From a virus: a stretch of 23,448 bases of DNA. The stretch spans positions 1 through 23,448 of IMG/VR virus record IMGVR_UViG_3300049793_000265, one strand, 5' to 3'. A program made the translations under genes and the position numbers. Positions 8,642-15,282 of the stretch are shown here, piece by piece (positions within the stretch are counted from its first letter, which is position 1; each line of letters starts with the position of its first letter). The notes under the pieces were generated by a model that saw only the letters and a list, made by a program, of their open reading frames with translations, was not told the origin of the DNA and did not search any database.

Positions 8642-8947
8642 TTAATCCTCCTCTGGCTTTACGCCTTTTAATGTCTCAAAAACAAAATCCCAATTCTCGG
8701 GAGTTGCTACAAACGATAGCCCCCCACAGGCATAAATCTTTTTTAGGTTGTAGTCTTGAAGTTTGTCCGGGCCTTCCTTATCATCTTTCTTAAGCTCAAT
8801 GGCCACAAACCGGCCACGCACACATAAAATCCAATCAGGGATGCCGCGCCTAGTGACTTCCTGGGACTTATAAAACCAGGTGTCCTTCAGAGTTCTTAGG
8901 TCCCTTGCCGTGCGTTCTTTGAACACTGTTTCGGGCTTCTTGGCCAC
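8642..8947 (-). CDS. VRR-NUC domain nuclease
   Basis: A 101-residue protein that is almost entirely a VRR-NUC (PD-(D/E)XK-type) domain. Visible motif elements are YKSQEVTRRGIPDWI (residues 26-40, with G35 and the catalytic-type PD at 37-38), VAIELKK (48-54, E51-x-K53) and a downstream Q64. Free-standing VRR-NUC proteins are common in phages and act as structure-specific or Holliday-junction-type endonucleases in related proteins. GTG start with AAGGAG 7 nt upstream. It overlaps the 3' end of the polymerase gene by 80 nt, and its TAA abuts the next GTG. Probably acts with the neighbouring polymerase, helicase and exonuclease in replication or recombination. Confidence 0.85.
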   Translation of the reverse strand: MAKKPETVFKERTARDLRTLKDTWFYKSQEVTRRGIPDWILCVRGRFVAIELKKDDKEGPDKLQDYNLKKIYACGGLSFVATPENWDFVFETLKGVKPEED

Positions 8948-10751
8948 CGTCCCACTCCTTCATTTCTTCCCAATTTTTTAGTGAATACTCTACGCTGCAA
9001 GTCAGCGGCAAGTACACATAGGGGAACTGATTCTCCATTATTTTCTGAATCTCCGGCACGATGTCAATTTCATCTTTATGGATCTCAAACAAAAGCTCAT
9101 CATGAACTTGAGAAACCATAGCCGACTTTTTATCGCGTAAAAACTCAGCACACCCAATCATCGCTTTTTTAACGACGTCCGAACAGCCCCCTTGAATCAA
9201 GTAGTTCAAGGCTTTATAAGAAAAGCGCTTATCATGAAACGTGTAAACTCGTCCGTAAAAATTGGAAATTTGGGCATGGTCACTCACCCGCTGCTTCACT
9301 GTCTCATTCAGAGCACTCACATTCGGGAGCCCGTGTAGGTACTTCCAGCGAAATTCCTTAGCGTCAGCCAAGGAGCAGCCAAGAGTTTCAGCAAGCAATC
9401 TAATGCCCATCCCATACAAAATACCAAAGGCCATGATCTTGGCGTTTTTACGAGTGAGCCCCGTTAAATCAGCCGCTGCTTGATGCGGATCAAAATCGGC
9501 CAAGATTTTCTCGATCATGCTCAGTTCCCCGGCATAGTCCAGCATCATTCGAAGCTCCATCTGCCGATAGTCAATCGCCACATAGAAATGCTCCGGACGG
9601 GGCACAAAGCACTTTCGCACAAAATAAGGCCCAGGCTCTTCCGCCGGGATATTTTGAAAGTTGGGGTTAGCACAGGACAAACGCATGGTGCGCGTGCCAG
9701 CCTGGCGAAAATCGGGATGGATGGCGTTGTTGGCGTCTTTATAAAATAAGAACGAACGATAGTACGTGTTCGCATTCTTGTGTGCGTCTCTATAATTGCG
9801 CACAGCCTCTGCCACGGGATGAGCATACTTCTTGAGAATCTCATCCGTAAAAGAAGACTCTCCCGATTCGGTTTTATAAATGGTCATGCCGAGCTTTGCG
9901 AACACGGGCTCAAGAATTTTCTCAGAGTCTTTAAACTCCACACCCGTGAGAGCTTGGAACTCAGCCTGATACTCCGCAGATTTGCCCGCCTCATAAGCCA
10001 GAGCCTCATTAATATAGGCCACGTCCACCATGGCTCCGCGACGCTCAATGTGAAAGAGCACATCTGTGACTTTTTGCTCAATGGTCTGCATGGTTGTGAG
10101 GGGCCTGAAACGGCGTTTATATTTCTTTTCCTCAGGCGCTGATGCGCACTCAGCTTCCCATTTTGTGAGTTCTTTAACCTGAGCAAGTCCAATAGCACGC
10201 GTGATTTGACCGTCGACTTCCCCATAGGGCTGCATGATCTCAAGTGGCACAAGTTCGAAATATTTATTTTTCTCGCGCTTCTTTTTTCCTGGGATTAAAA
10301 CCCAGTCCCAAAGCTTATGCTTTTTAATGTAGGCCTCTACCACATCTGACTTTTCAAAACCATAGCGGGGAGCAATCGAGCTGAGGGAGTATTTGACGTG
10401 GTCGTTATCGATAATTCTTTCAGCGACTTCAATGTCCCATTCCTGGCCCTCAATGAAAAGACCTTCTTGCGCTAGCATGTGCTTATCAAACTTTGCGTTC
10501 ATCAAAAACCAAAGCATGTCTGGACGCGCGAGCATTCTTTGAAAATGTGGGATCAGGGAACGGGGCAAAGGATCGGGGGAGTGCTTGTTGAAATCAAAAT
10601 AGTATGTACCCATCGCACAGTCTACAATGACAGAAAACAGGCGATGCCCATGGTAGGGCATCAAGCCTGTGGTCTCACAATCGAGCGCTGCGTCCGGGCA
10701 CTTGAGAATTTCATCAATGACATTATGGAATTCTGAAGCTGTGACTAACAT
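8868..10751 (-). CDS. polA: DNA polymerase I family (family A) with 3'-5' exonuclease domain
   Basis: A 627-residue family A polymerase. The 3'-5' exonuclease domain is intact: Exo I D24-x-E26, Exo II N85/D89 (NAKFD), Exo III Y176/D180. No 5' nuclease domain is present, as usual in phage enzymes. Polymerase motif A is AIDYRQMELR (D394), motif B runs from R434 through K438, F442 and Y446 (RKNAKIMAFGILYG), motif C is VHDE (H550 D551 E552). The template-contact segment GTRTMRLSCANPNFQNIP is at 352-369. F442 is at the O-helix position that is Tyr in T7-type enzymes, so it is of the Escherichia coli Pol I type. The last about 27 residues after KEW are a non-conserved tail overlapping the nuclease gene. 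Replicates the phage genome. Confidence 0.95.
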   Translation of the reverse strand: MLVTASEFHNVIDEILKCPDAALDCETTGLMPYHGHRLFSVIVDCAMGTYYFDFNKHSPDPLPRSLIPHFQRMLARPDMLWFLMNAKFDKHMLAQEGLFIEGQEWDIEVAERIIDNDHVKYSLSSIAPRYGFEKSDVVEAYIKKHKLWDWVLIPGKKKREKNKYFELVPLEIMQPYGEVDGQITRAIGLAQVKELTKWEAECASAPEEKKYKRRFRPLTTMQTIEQKVTDVLFHIERRGAMVDVAYINEALAYEAGKSAEYQAEFQALTGVEFKDSEKILEPVFAKLGMTIYKTESGESSFTDEILKKYAHPVAEAVRNYRDAHKNANTYYRSFLFYKDANNAIHPDFRQAGTRTMRLSCANPNFQNIPAEEPGPYFVRKCFVPRPEHFYVAIDYRQMELRMMLDYAGELSMIEKILADFDPHQAAADLTGLTRKNAKIMAFGILYGMGIRLLAETLGCSLADAKEFRWKYLHGLPNVSALNETVKQRVSDHAQISNFYGRVYTFHDKRFSYKALNYLIQGGCSDVVKKAMIGCAEFLRDKKSAMVSQVHDELLFEIHKDEIDIVPEIQKIMENQFPYVYLPLTCSVEYSLKNWEEMKEWDGGQEARNSVQRTHGKGPKNSEGHLVL

Positions 10752-10757
10752 ATGCCC

Positions 10758-10955
10758 TTAAGTTTGATTGCGCTGGCTGAACAGCTCGTTGATTCGAATC
10801 GGCTTCTGAGTTTTTGCAGAAGACAAAATCAAATCCAGCATGGTCCCAAGACTCACATCATTTGCGCGAGCCTCGCTCTCAAGCCACTTCTTATTTTGAA
10901 CCTGTACCTTCGCGTACAATATGATTGTGTTTTTTGCTTTTTTCTCTGTAGACAT
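10758..10955 (-). CDS. Small putative ribbon-helix-helix protein
   Basis: A 65-residue protein. A short basic N-terminus is followed by a beta-like strand (NTIILYAKVQVQ) and two helices (KKWLESEARANDVSLGTMLDLILSS, here in two parts around residue 33). This strand-helix-helix order and length fit a CopG/Arc-type ribbon-helix-helix protein, which usually dimerises and binds DNA. Its ATG directly follows the TAA of the exonuclease gene and has GGGAGG 6 nt upstream; it ends 6 nt before the polymerase start. It could be a regulator of the replication operon, but the fold is inferred from pattern only. Confidence 0.55.
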   Translation of the reverse strand: MSTEKKAKNTIILYAKVQVQNKKWLESEARANDVSLGTMLDLILSSAKTQKPIRINELFSQRNQT

Positions 10956-11660
10956 TTAGCCTCCCATGAGCTGTATAACTTTAAAGTCAGAAGCTTCACA
11001 TTCTTTGGCATAGTCGCAAGACTTTATCACTTTTGTCCAGCGAACATTATCCCCGTCCCAATGATACCCACGATCTTTCGCTTTCTGCCTATGCTCCCTT
11101 GTTACCACAGCTTGAATTGTGATGTTGGGGATCTGGGCCCTTGAGAAAATCGTGTCAGCGTCATACTTGCTCACCACTTGCATCATAGTTAAAACATCCG
11201 TTACTGCCCGATGGGGGAACGGATTTAAGAATCCATGCTCAGCGGCTAAATAACCAAGCTTGCGTGTAGCACAGGCGTATTCAATATCAATACAGCTATC
11301 CAGCCAGAATGGATTTTGAGGAAGCTCAAGGCCTGCGCGCTTCATATTTGAGCGCAGCATCGGGCGATCAAACTTCTCTCCGTTGTGGGCAACCACACAC
11401 TCAGCTTGCTCAATCATGCCGAGCAGCTCGTTAAAACCATCCTCTGGCACAACTCCCCAGCGCTCCAAATACTCAGGCTTAATCCCTGTGATCTTTTGGA
11501 TCTCTGGAGTGAGCACTCCTTTGATTTTTACAAATTGAGAAAAAATTTGGACGGGGGCTTTCGCCACCACGTCCCACAAGACAGCGCCAATTTCAGTGAT
11601 CTCGTCTTCAGTCACACTGAAACCAGTCGTTTCCAGATCGAGCCCTAACCAGAGACGCAT
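10956..11660 (-). CDS. DEDDh 3'-5' exonuclease (DnaQ-like)
   Basis: A 234-residue exonuclease of the DnaQ/RNase T superfamily. Exo I is LDLETTG (D8, E10), Exo II AHNGEKFDRPML (H92, N93, D98), Exo III PHRAVTDVL (H150, D155), which makes it DEDDh. It needs divalent metal by family rule and trims 3' ends of nucleic acid. After the exonuclease core (to about 175) is a small module with REHRQKAKDRGYHWDGDNVR (190-207 region) resembling the RGFxWDxxxxxW(Y/V)K element seen at the ends of other phage exonucleases and helicases. The ATG overlaps the preceding stop by one base (TAATG). Since the polymerase has its own exonuclease, a repair, recombination or RNA primer role is possible. Confidence 0.88.
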   Translation of the reverse strand: MRLWLGLDLETTGFSVTEDEITEIGAVLWDVVAKAPVQIFSQFVKIKGVLTPEIQKITGIKPEYLERWGVVPEDGFNELLGMIEQAECVVAHNGEKFDRPMLRSNMKRAGLELPQNPFWLDSCIDIEYACATRKLGYLAAEHGFLNPFPHRAVTDVLTMMQVVSKYDADTIFSRAQIPNITIQAVVTREHRQKAKDRGYHWDGDNVRWTKVIKSCDYAKECEASDFKVIQLMGG

Positions 11661-12526
11661 TAAAACCTACTCGCATCGACATTTGTTTTTTCAGCGCGGG
11701 GAGGGGCTGACGTCGCAGGAGCGGTTTTCTCTTCGTCTCGGTTATCAACAACAACCTTGTCTTTGTTCTTAACTAAAATTTGATACCAGTCATAGGCCAC
11801 CTTCAAGTGCTCCTGTGAGGTACGTCCTGCAGGCTCCAGAGACAACACAAAGAATGTACCTTGGTCATTCGTCTCTTTCGTACCGCTTAACTTAAATAGA
11901 TAACTTGCTGGAGGTGTCGGCTTCCCGAGCTGCGTTGCCCGCTGGCACTGCGCAAAGTGAGTGGCAAGCTTCATGCCCACTCGGTAGCTGGTGCTCTTAA
12001 ACTTCAGCATGTATGGCAGAGCCATCGGATCATCACACTCAGAATCCAGCATCACGTAAAAGTTCAACTCTCGCACGCACTGGAATTTTGTGTCGGGCTC
12101 CATGCCAAAATGCTTCGCGACCGCCAGGCTCTCACCTTCTCTTGGCCAATCAGCATTGGCAGAACTAAAGGGGACTGTACCCACCCAGTCTTTAATTTCC
12201 TTGCCGTCTTTTTTAATGAACTGATTTACTCCCCAAGTTTCAAACGCCATAATCGGGAGGAAGGTGACGGGTCTGAAATCTTTCTCACGGCAGGAGCCCA
12301 CGATTTGCTCTGTGAGTGAATTTACCAAGTCCCCCATCTGTGCTTTTTCAGCAGCGACAAGATCTGATAAGCCCTGCATAAGTAATAGTTTTGGGATTAG
12401 GATATTATCACTTGATAAAGTGGAGTCGAGCCCGAAGGTCCCAAAATCCATCCCCATAGTAGTAGCCACTGCCCCGGCTGGAGCTGACGCTAATACTTCA
12501 TTTTTTGGTTCTTCTTTTTTAGCCAT
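11660..12526 (-). CDS. Conserved phage protein of unknown function, possibly ssDNA-related
   Basis: A 288-residue protein. A disordered Ala-rich N-terminus leads to DNILIPKLLLMQGLSDLVAA, MGDLVNSLTEQIVG and then EKDFRPVTFLPIMAFETW, followed by a conserved-looking block (ELNFYVMLDSECDDPMALPY and KFKSTSYRVGMKLATHFAQC). The C-terminus after about 255 is disordered (TAPATSAPPRAEKTNVDASRF, in parts). Proteins of this look occur in phage replication clusters beside polymerase and helicase, and single-strand binding has been suggested for some; I cannot show that here. AAGGAG 6 nt upstream of ATG supports the start, with the ribosome site overlapping the previous stop. No catalytic motif was recognised. 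Confidence 0.6.
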   Translation of the reverse strand: MAKKEEPKNEVLASAPAGAVATTMGMDFGTFGLDSTLSSDNILIPKLLLMQGLSDLVAAEKAQMGDLVNSLTEQIVGSCREKDFRPVTFLPIMAFETWGVNQFIKKDGKEIKDWVGTVPFSSANADWPREGESLAVAKHFGMEPDTKFQCVRELNFYVMLDSECDDPMALPYMLKFKSTSYRVGMKLATHFAQCQRATQLGKPTPPASYLFKLSGTKETNDQGTFFVLSLEPAGRTSQEHLKVAYDWYQILVKNKDKVVVDNRDEEKTAPATSAPPRAEKTNVDASRF

Positions 12527-12537
12527 AAATTTCTCCT

Positions 12538-13005
12538 TTATTTTTTAGTCATTGAGATACGGTAAATTTCAATTCCAGGCTCTATCCCCGGAATTGAGAA
12601 CTCTAAGATGCCCTCAGCAATCGCGGCGTCCCTTTGCTCTTTCACATAAGAGTTCAAGGTCTTTGAATTCACTGCGATCATTTGATCAAACAATTCCCTC
12701 TCCCGCAGATAAGCAAAGAACGCTTCCCGATCTGCCTGAAGTTTTGGAACCTTCACTGAAAACTCAGCCTTTCGAGTGATAGCACCAAACTCAGTTTTAA
12801 AATACTTCATGTTATGCTCAGCTAAAACTGCACTCATTCTGAATTTTATTTTTTCAAGCGCAGTCTTTTCAACATCAACGAGCGATTCAAGCTCATCTAT
12901 TTTTACTTTAAGATCAAATGAATCTTTAATCATTTTGTGCAGGTCCCCAAGGGTCGTCTCTGCTAGGGGCTTTTCACCCATCCCAAAATCCATTACCTCT
13001 TCCAT
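12538..13005 (-). CDS. Conserved phage protein with coiled coil, Gp157/Gam-like
   Basis: I place the start at ATG 13005, which shares one base with the preceding stop (TGATG), rather than the TTG three bases earlier. The 155-residue product has a coiled-coil N-terminal half (DLHKMIKDSFDLKVKIDELE and following, about residues 20-70), then YFKTEFGAITRKAEFSVKVP, and a C-terminal region with FDQMIAVNSKTLNSYVKEQR and PGIEPGIEIY. The overall plan resembles phage Gp157 or Gam-like proteins, some of which bind nucleases or DNA ends; others are functionally unknown. Location between helicase and exonuclease genes suggests a role in DNA metabolism. The assignment is pattern-based. Confidence 0.6.
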   Translation of the reverse strand: MEEVMDFGMGEKPLAETTLGDLHKMIKDSFDLKVKIDELESLVDVEKTALEKIKFRMSAVLAEHNMKYFKTEFGAITRKAEFSVKVPKLQADREAFFAYLRERELFDQMIAVNSKTLNSYVKEQRDAAIAEGILEFSIPGIEPGIEIYRISMTKK

Positions 13006-13244
13006 CAATTCAACCTTTCGTCGGGGCCCCGCCCGGCAAGCTCATAGCCCATAATAGTTTTCGATAACTGCTGCAAAAATTCTGAGAGCATCACTGGTGG
13101 AAGCAGACTTGTAGACGCAATATCAACTCGAAAGTTTTTCTGCCCGGCAGCGCCCCACACCTTGGCTGAGATATTTATAATTCGTCCTCTCTCATCTTGG
13201 AAAGAAGAGTCCACTCGATAATAGATATTATCAATTTTCTCCAA
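13005..13244 (-). CDS. Small hypothetical protein
   Basis: A 79-residue protein with a TTG start; an AGGA about 9 nt upstream lies inside the end of the helicase gene, which it overlaps by 14 nt. The sequence alternates short beta-like and helical parts (NIYYRVDSSFQDERGRIINI, PPVMLSEFLQQLSKTI) and has a basic C-terminus. Its stop overlaps the next ATG (TGATG), so it is likely coupled with both neighbours. No family recognised. The overlaps at both ends and the absence of a better frame support it as a real gene, though the start remains uncertain. Confidence 0.5.
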   Translation of the reverse strand: MEKIDNIYYRVDSSFQDERGRIINISAKVWGAAGQKNFRVDIASTSLLPPVMLSEFLQQLSKTIMGYELAGRGPDERLN

Positions 13245-14673
13245 GCTGCATTTCCTGAGCGATCTCTTTTAAAATTGAATCAGAGATATTTTGTTTTTTA
13301 GCGAGCCGCTCCAAAATTATTTCATCCACCGTGTCTTTAGTAACAAGATCTATTCTCGTGACCTTCGCATGAACCTCCGAGCCCCCTCGGTAATTTCTAG
13401 CCTCAGCTTGTAAATCATGCTCTAAAGAAAAGCCCCTACTAAAAAATATAGCATAAGACGCAACAACCAGATTAACACCAATCCCGCCAGAGCCAGGATG
13501 CCCAATAAGTACACGAGGCCCCCCAGGGTCATTAAAAGCATCAATGTTTTTTTGCCTATCCCCACTCTTGACCTGCCCATGAAGCTCTACGTAACCAATT
13601 TTTAACTCATCACAAATTTCTCGAATAGCCTTAAAGTTCTCATGAAACGTCGCCCACACAATCACCTTATGATCGGGAGTGAGTTCCTCTAGCAGCTCAC
13701 GCAAAACATCCCCCCGATTTGACTGGAGGTCTTTCTCGGTCGGGGAATCCTCAAGCTTTACAAAACCTGAGACAATTTGCTGAAGCCTTAGAAGTTTTGT
13801 GATAGCTAGATTCGCAACACACGCATCCTTCCCCACATAAGTGATGAAATCTTTTTTCATCTCCTTATAAAGTCTTGCTTGCTCTCCTGTCATTTCTACA
13901 AAATACATCTGACGCACAAATGGCGGCAAGTCCAAGCACTCAGACTTTTTAACAACCATGGTCTTTGGCTTTACCTTCTCATTGAGAACAGCCTCTGTGG
14001 AGGGAAGCGGTTCCCACTTTGGGAAATATTTATCCCTCGGCATCATTTTATTTTTGTCCTCAAAATACTTTAAGCGAAACGCAAAAAACTTTGAACCAAA
14101 AGTGGCACCATTATCAAGTAGCAAAAACTGCTGAAATAAATCCATCGGCGAATTTAGAATAGGAGTGCCTGTTAAAATATATCTAAAAGTACTCATGCGA
14201 GAAACCTTCGCTGCAGCCTTTCCTGTCTTGGTGCTCCAGCCCTTGCAACGGTGGCTCTCATCATAAATGACAATCCCAGGCTTTTCATTCTGGAGAGCCT
14301 CGACAAAGTTCTCCATCAACAGCGACTGATAATTCGTGATGAAAATAACTTCCTGTCCGAACTTTCGGTTTGCTTCTTTATAGTCAGCAACGCGTTTCTC
14401 GTTGTGACCAGTGAGAACAATGACTTGCCTCGAAGGAATCTTTGCGTGCATGGCCCACTCGCGCTTCCAATTCTCAAGCACCACAGGAGGAGCAAAAATA
14501 ATTGTGCGCATCACTCCGTTATTATGCCAGTACTTATGCCGAACAATATTTATAGCTGTGGAAGTTTTACCAGTCCCTTGCTCAAAGAAGAGCCCAAATT
14601 CATTTTGCCACTCAGCCCGTTGAATCCCAACAAGCTGATGTTCCCACGGTTTTATTTTATACTCTAAGCCCAT
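13231..14673 (-). CDS. SNF2-like superfamily 2 DNA helicase
   Basis: A 480-residue superfamily 2 helicase of the SNF2/Rad54-like type. Motifs in order: a Q-like start (KPWEHQ), Walker A GTGKT (33-37), motif Ia IIFAPPVVLENWKREW, motif II DESH (138-141), motif III LTGTP (167-171), then helicase domain 2 with KVIVWATFHENFKAI, GSGGIGVNLVVA and the motif VI-like QAEARNYRGGSEVH. The last differs from the usual QAxDRxxRxGQ, as often in phage members. Both RecA-like domains are complete. Role: ATP-dependent remodelling or unwinding of DNA in replication or recombination. ATG is preceded by AAGGGAT, with a candidate promoter just upstream (14693-14721). Confidence 0.92.
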   Translation of the reverse strand: MGLEYKIKPWEHQLVGIQRAEWQNEFGLFFEQGTGKTSTAINIVRHKYWHNNGVMRTIIFAPPVVLENWKREWAMHAKIPSRQVIVLTGHNEKRVADYKEANRKFGQEVIFITNYQSLLMENFVEALQNEKPGIVIYDESHRCKGWSTKTGKAAAKVSRMSTFRYILTGTPILNSPMDLFQQFLLLDNGATFGSKFFAFRLKYFEDKNKMMPRDKYFPKWEPLPSTEAVLNEKVKPKTMVVKKSECLDLPPFVRQMYFVEMTGEQARLYKEMKKDFITYVGKDACVANLAITKLLRLQQIVSGFVKLEDSPTEKDLQSNRGDVLRELLEELTPDHKVIVWATFHENFKAIREICDELKIGYVELHGQVKSGDRQKNIDAFNDPGGPRVLIGHPGSGGIGVNLVVASYAIFFSRGFSLEHDLQAEARNYRGGSEVHAKVTRIDLVTKDTVDEIILERLAKKQNISDSILKEIAQEMQLGEN

Positions 14674-14692
14674 TGTTTATCCCTTGCCGAGA

Positions 14693-14721
14693 ACTATTGA
14701 AAACCTTGCAAGAACTGTCAA
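14693..14721 (-). promoter_or_regulatory. Candidate sigma70-type promoter for the helicase-polymerase operon
   Basis: On the minus strand, a perfect TTGACA (14721-14716) is followed after 17 bp by AATAGT (14698-14693), which matches 4 of 6 of the -10 consensus. The helicase ATG is 20 bp further on. The spacer contains the palindrome CTTGCAAG (14705-14712). No RNA evidence; a chance match is possible. Confidence 0.4.
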
Positions 14722-15153
14722 CTATAAATTATTATTTTTGTACGTAAATCTTTCAGAAGGAACACCAGGAAGTGGGGAAGATTGAGTGTGCTGCCACTCG
14801 TCAGGATGGCTCAAGCTAGTGTTAGCTGGAGAAATCTCAAGAGCCTGCTGTTTAGATCTCAAGTACCCCGCCATAAGTGCACAATAGTTGGCAAGATCTA
14901 TTAGTGTGTCCTCGACTGTTTCAGATTTCACTGAAAGCTCGCCGCGCTGAACAAATGTCGAGAGCCTGGAAAATTTATCACTCATCCGAGTAATGAACCC
15001 CTGCTCCACACTGGCCGCGCCTAAGTGCTCAATCATTCTAAAGTTTCTGAAAGGATCGTTGTCAGCACCGTAGTCCGCATTTTTTGCGGCTGTGATGTTG
15101 ACCATTGCTCTGCAAAAATTTTCATGGAAATCTAAATACTCTTTGCGATTCAT
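14722..15153 (-). CDS. Nucleotide modification associated domain 1 (DUF1599) protein
   Basis: A 143-residue protein matching the DUF1599/Nmad1 pattern: KNADYGADNDPFRNF (24-38), GAASVEQGFITRMSDKFSRL (45-64) and SETVEDTLIDLANYCALM (77-94). The acidic and basic residues in the D-K-x-x-R-L and E-D-T-L-x-D-L-A-N-Y blocks form the conserved core. The family is found in phages near nucleotide metabolism or DNA modification genes; its exact reaction is not established. The C-terminus after about 105 is disordered. GAGGGG about 6 nt upstream supports the ATG. It is the first gene of the leftward replication block, divergent from the primase-helicase. Confidence 0.75.
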   Translation of the reverse strand: MNRKEYLDFHENFCRAMVNITAAKNADYGADNDPFRNFRMIEHLGAASVEQGFITRMSDKFSRLSTFVQRGELSVKSETVEDTLIDLANYCALMAGYLRSKQQALEISPANTSLSHPDEWQHTQSSPLPGVPSERFTYKNNNL

Positions 15154-15282
15154 TGTTGCCCCTCGCCAAATTTTTTCGTTTTATTTTTCTTGCCTGGAGC
15201 CCGCTAACTTCGCACACTGCTTTAATCGCTGCAAGAAATATTATAGAAATTTGCTTGCGTGTCACCGTAGGGGGAACACTAA
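15154..15282. promoter_or_regulatory. Divergent intergenic region, candidate promoter/operator
   Basis: This 129-bp region separates the leftward Nmad1 gene from the rightward primase-helicase and should hold promoters for one or both. Minus strand TATAAT (15245-15240) is present, but the nearest -35-like GTGACA (15265-15260) is only 14 bp away; 17 bp spacing gives AATATT instead. An imperfect inverted repeat, GCAAGAAAT (15231-15239) and ATTTGCTTGC (15249-15258), surrounds it and could be an operator. AGGGGGAA (15269-15276) is the ribosome site of the rightward gene. Confidence 0.35.

Noticed and set aside
8145-8645. 166-residue plus-strand frame opposite the DUF1617-like gene
   Set aside because: Antisense shadow: Ser/Leu-rich, no ribosome site, and the opposite frame is a conserved-looking phage protein.
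15239-15244. Plus-strand TATTAT as -10 for the primase-helicase gene
   Set aside because: No acceptable -35 element at 16-18 bp; left only as part of the general divergent region.
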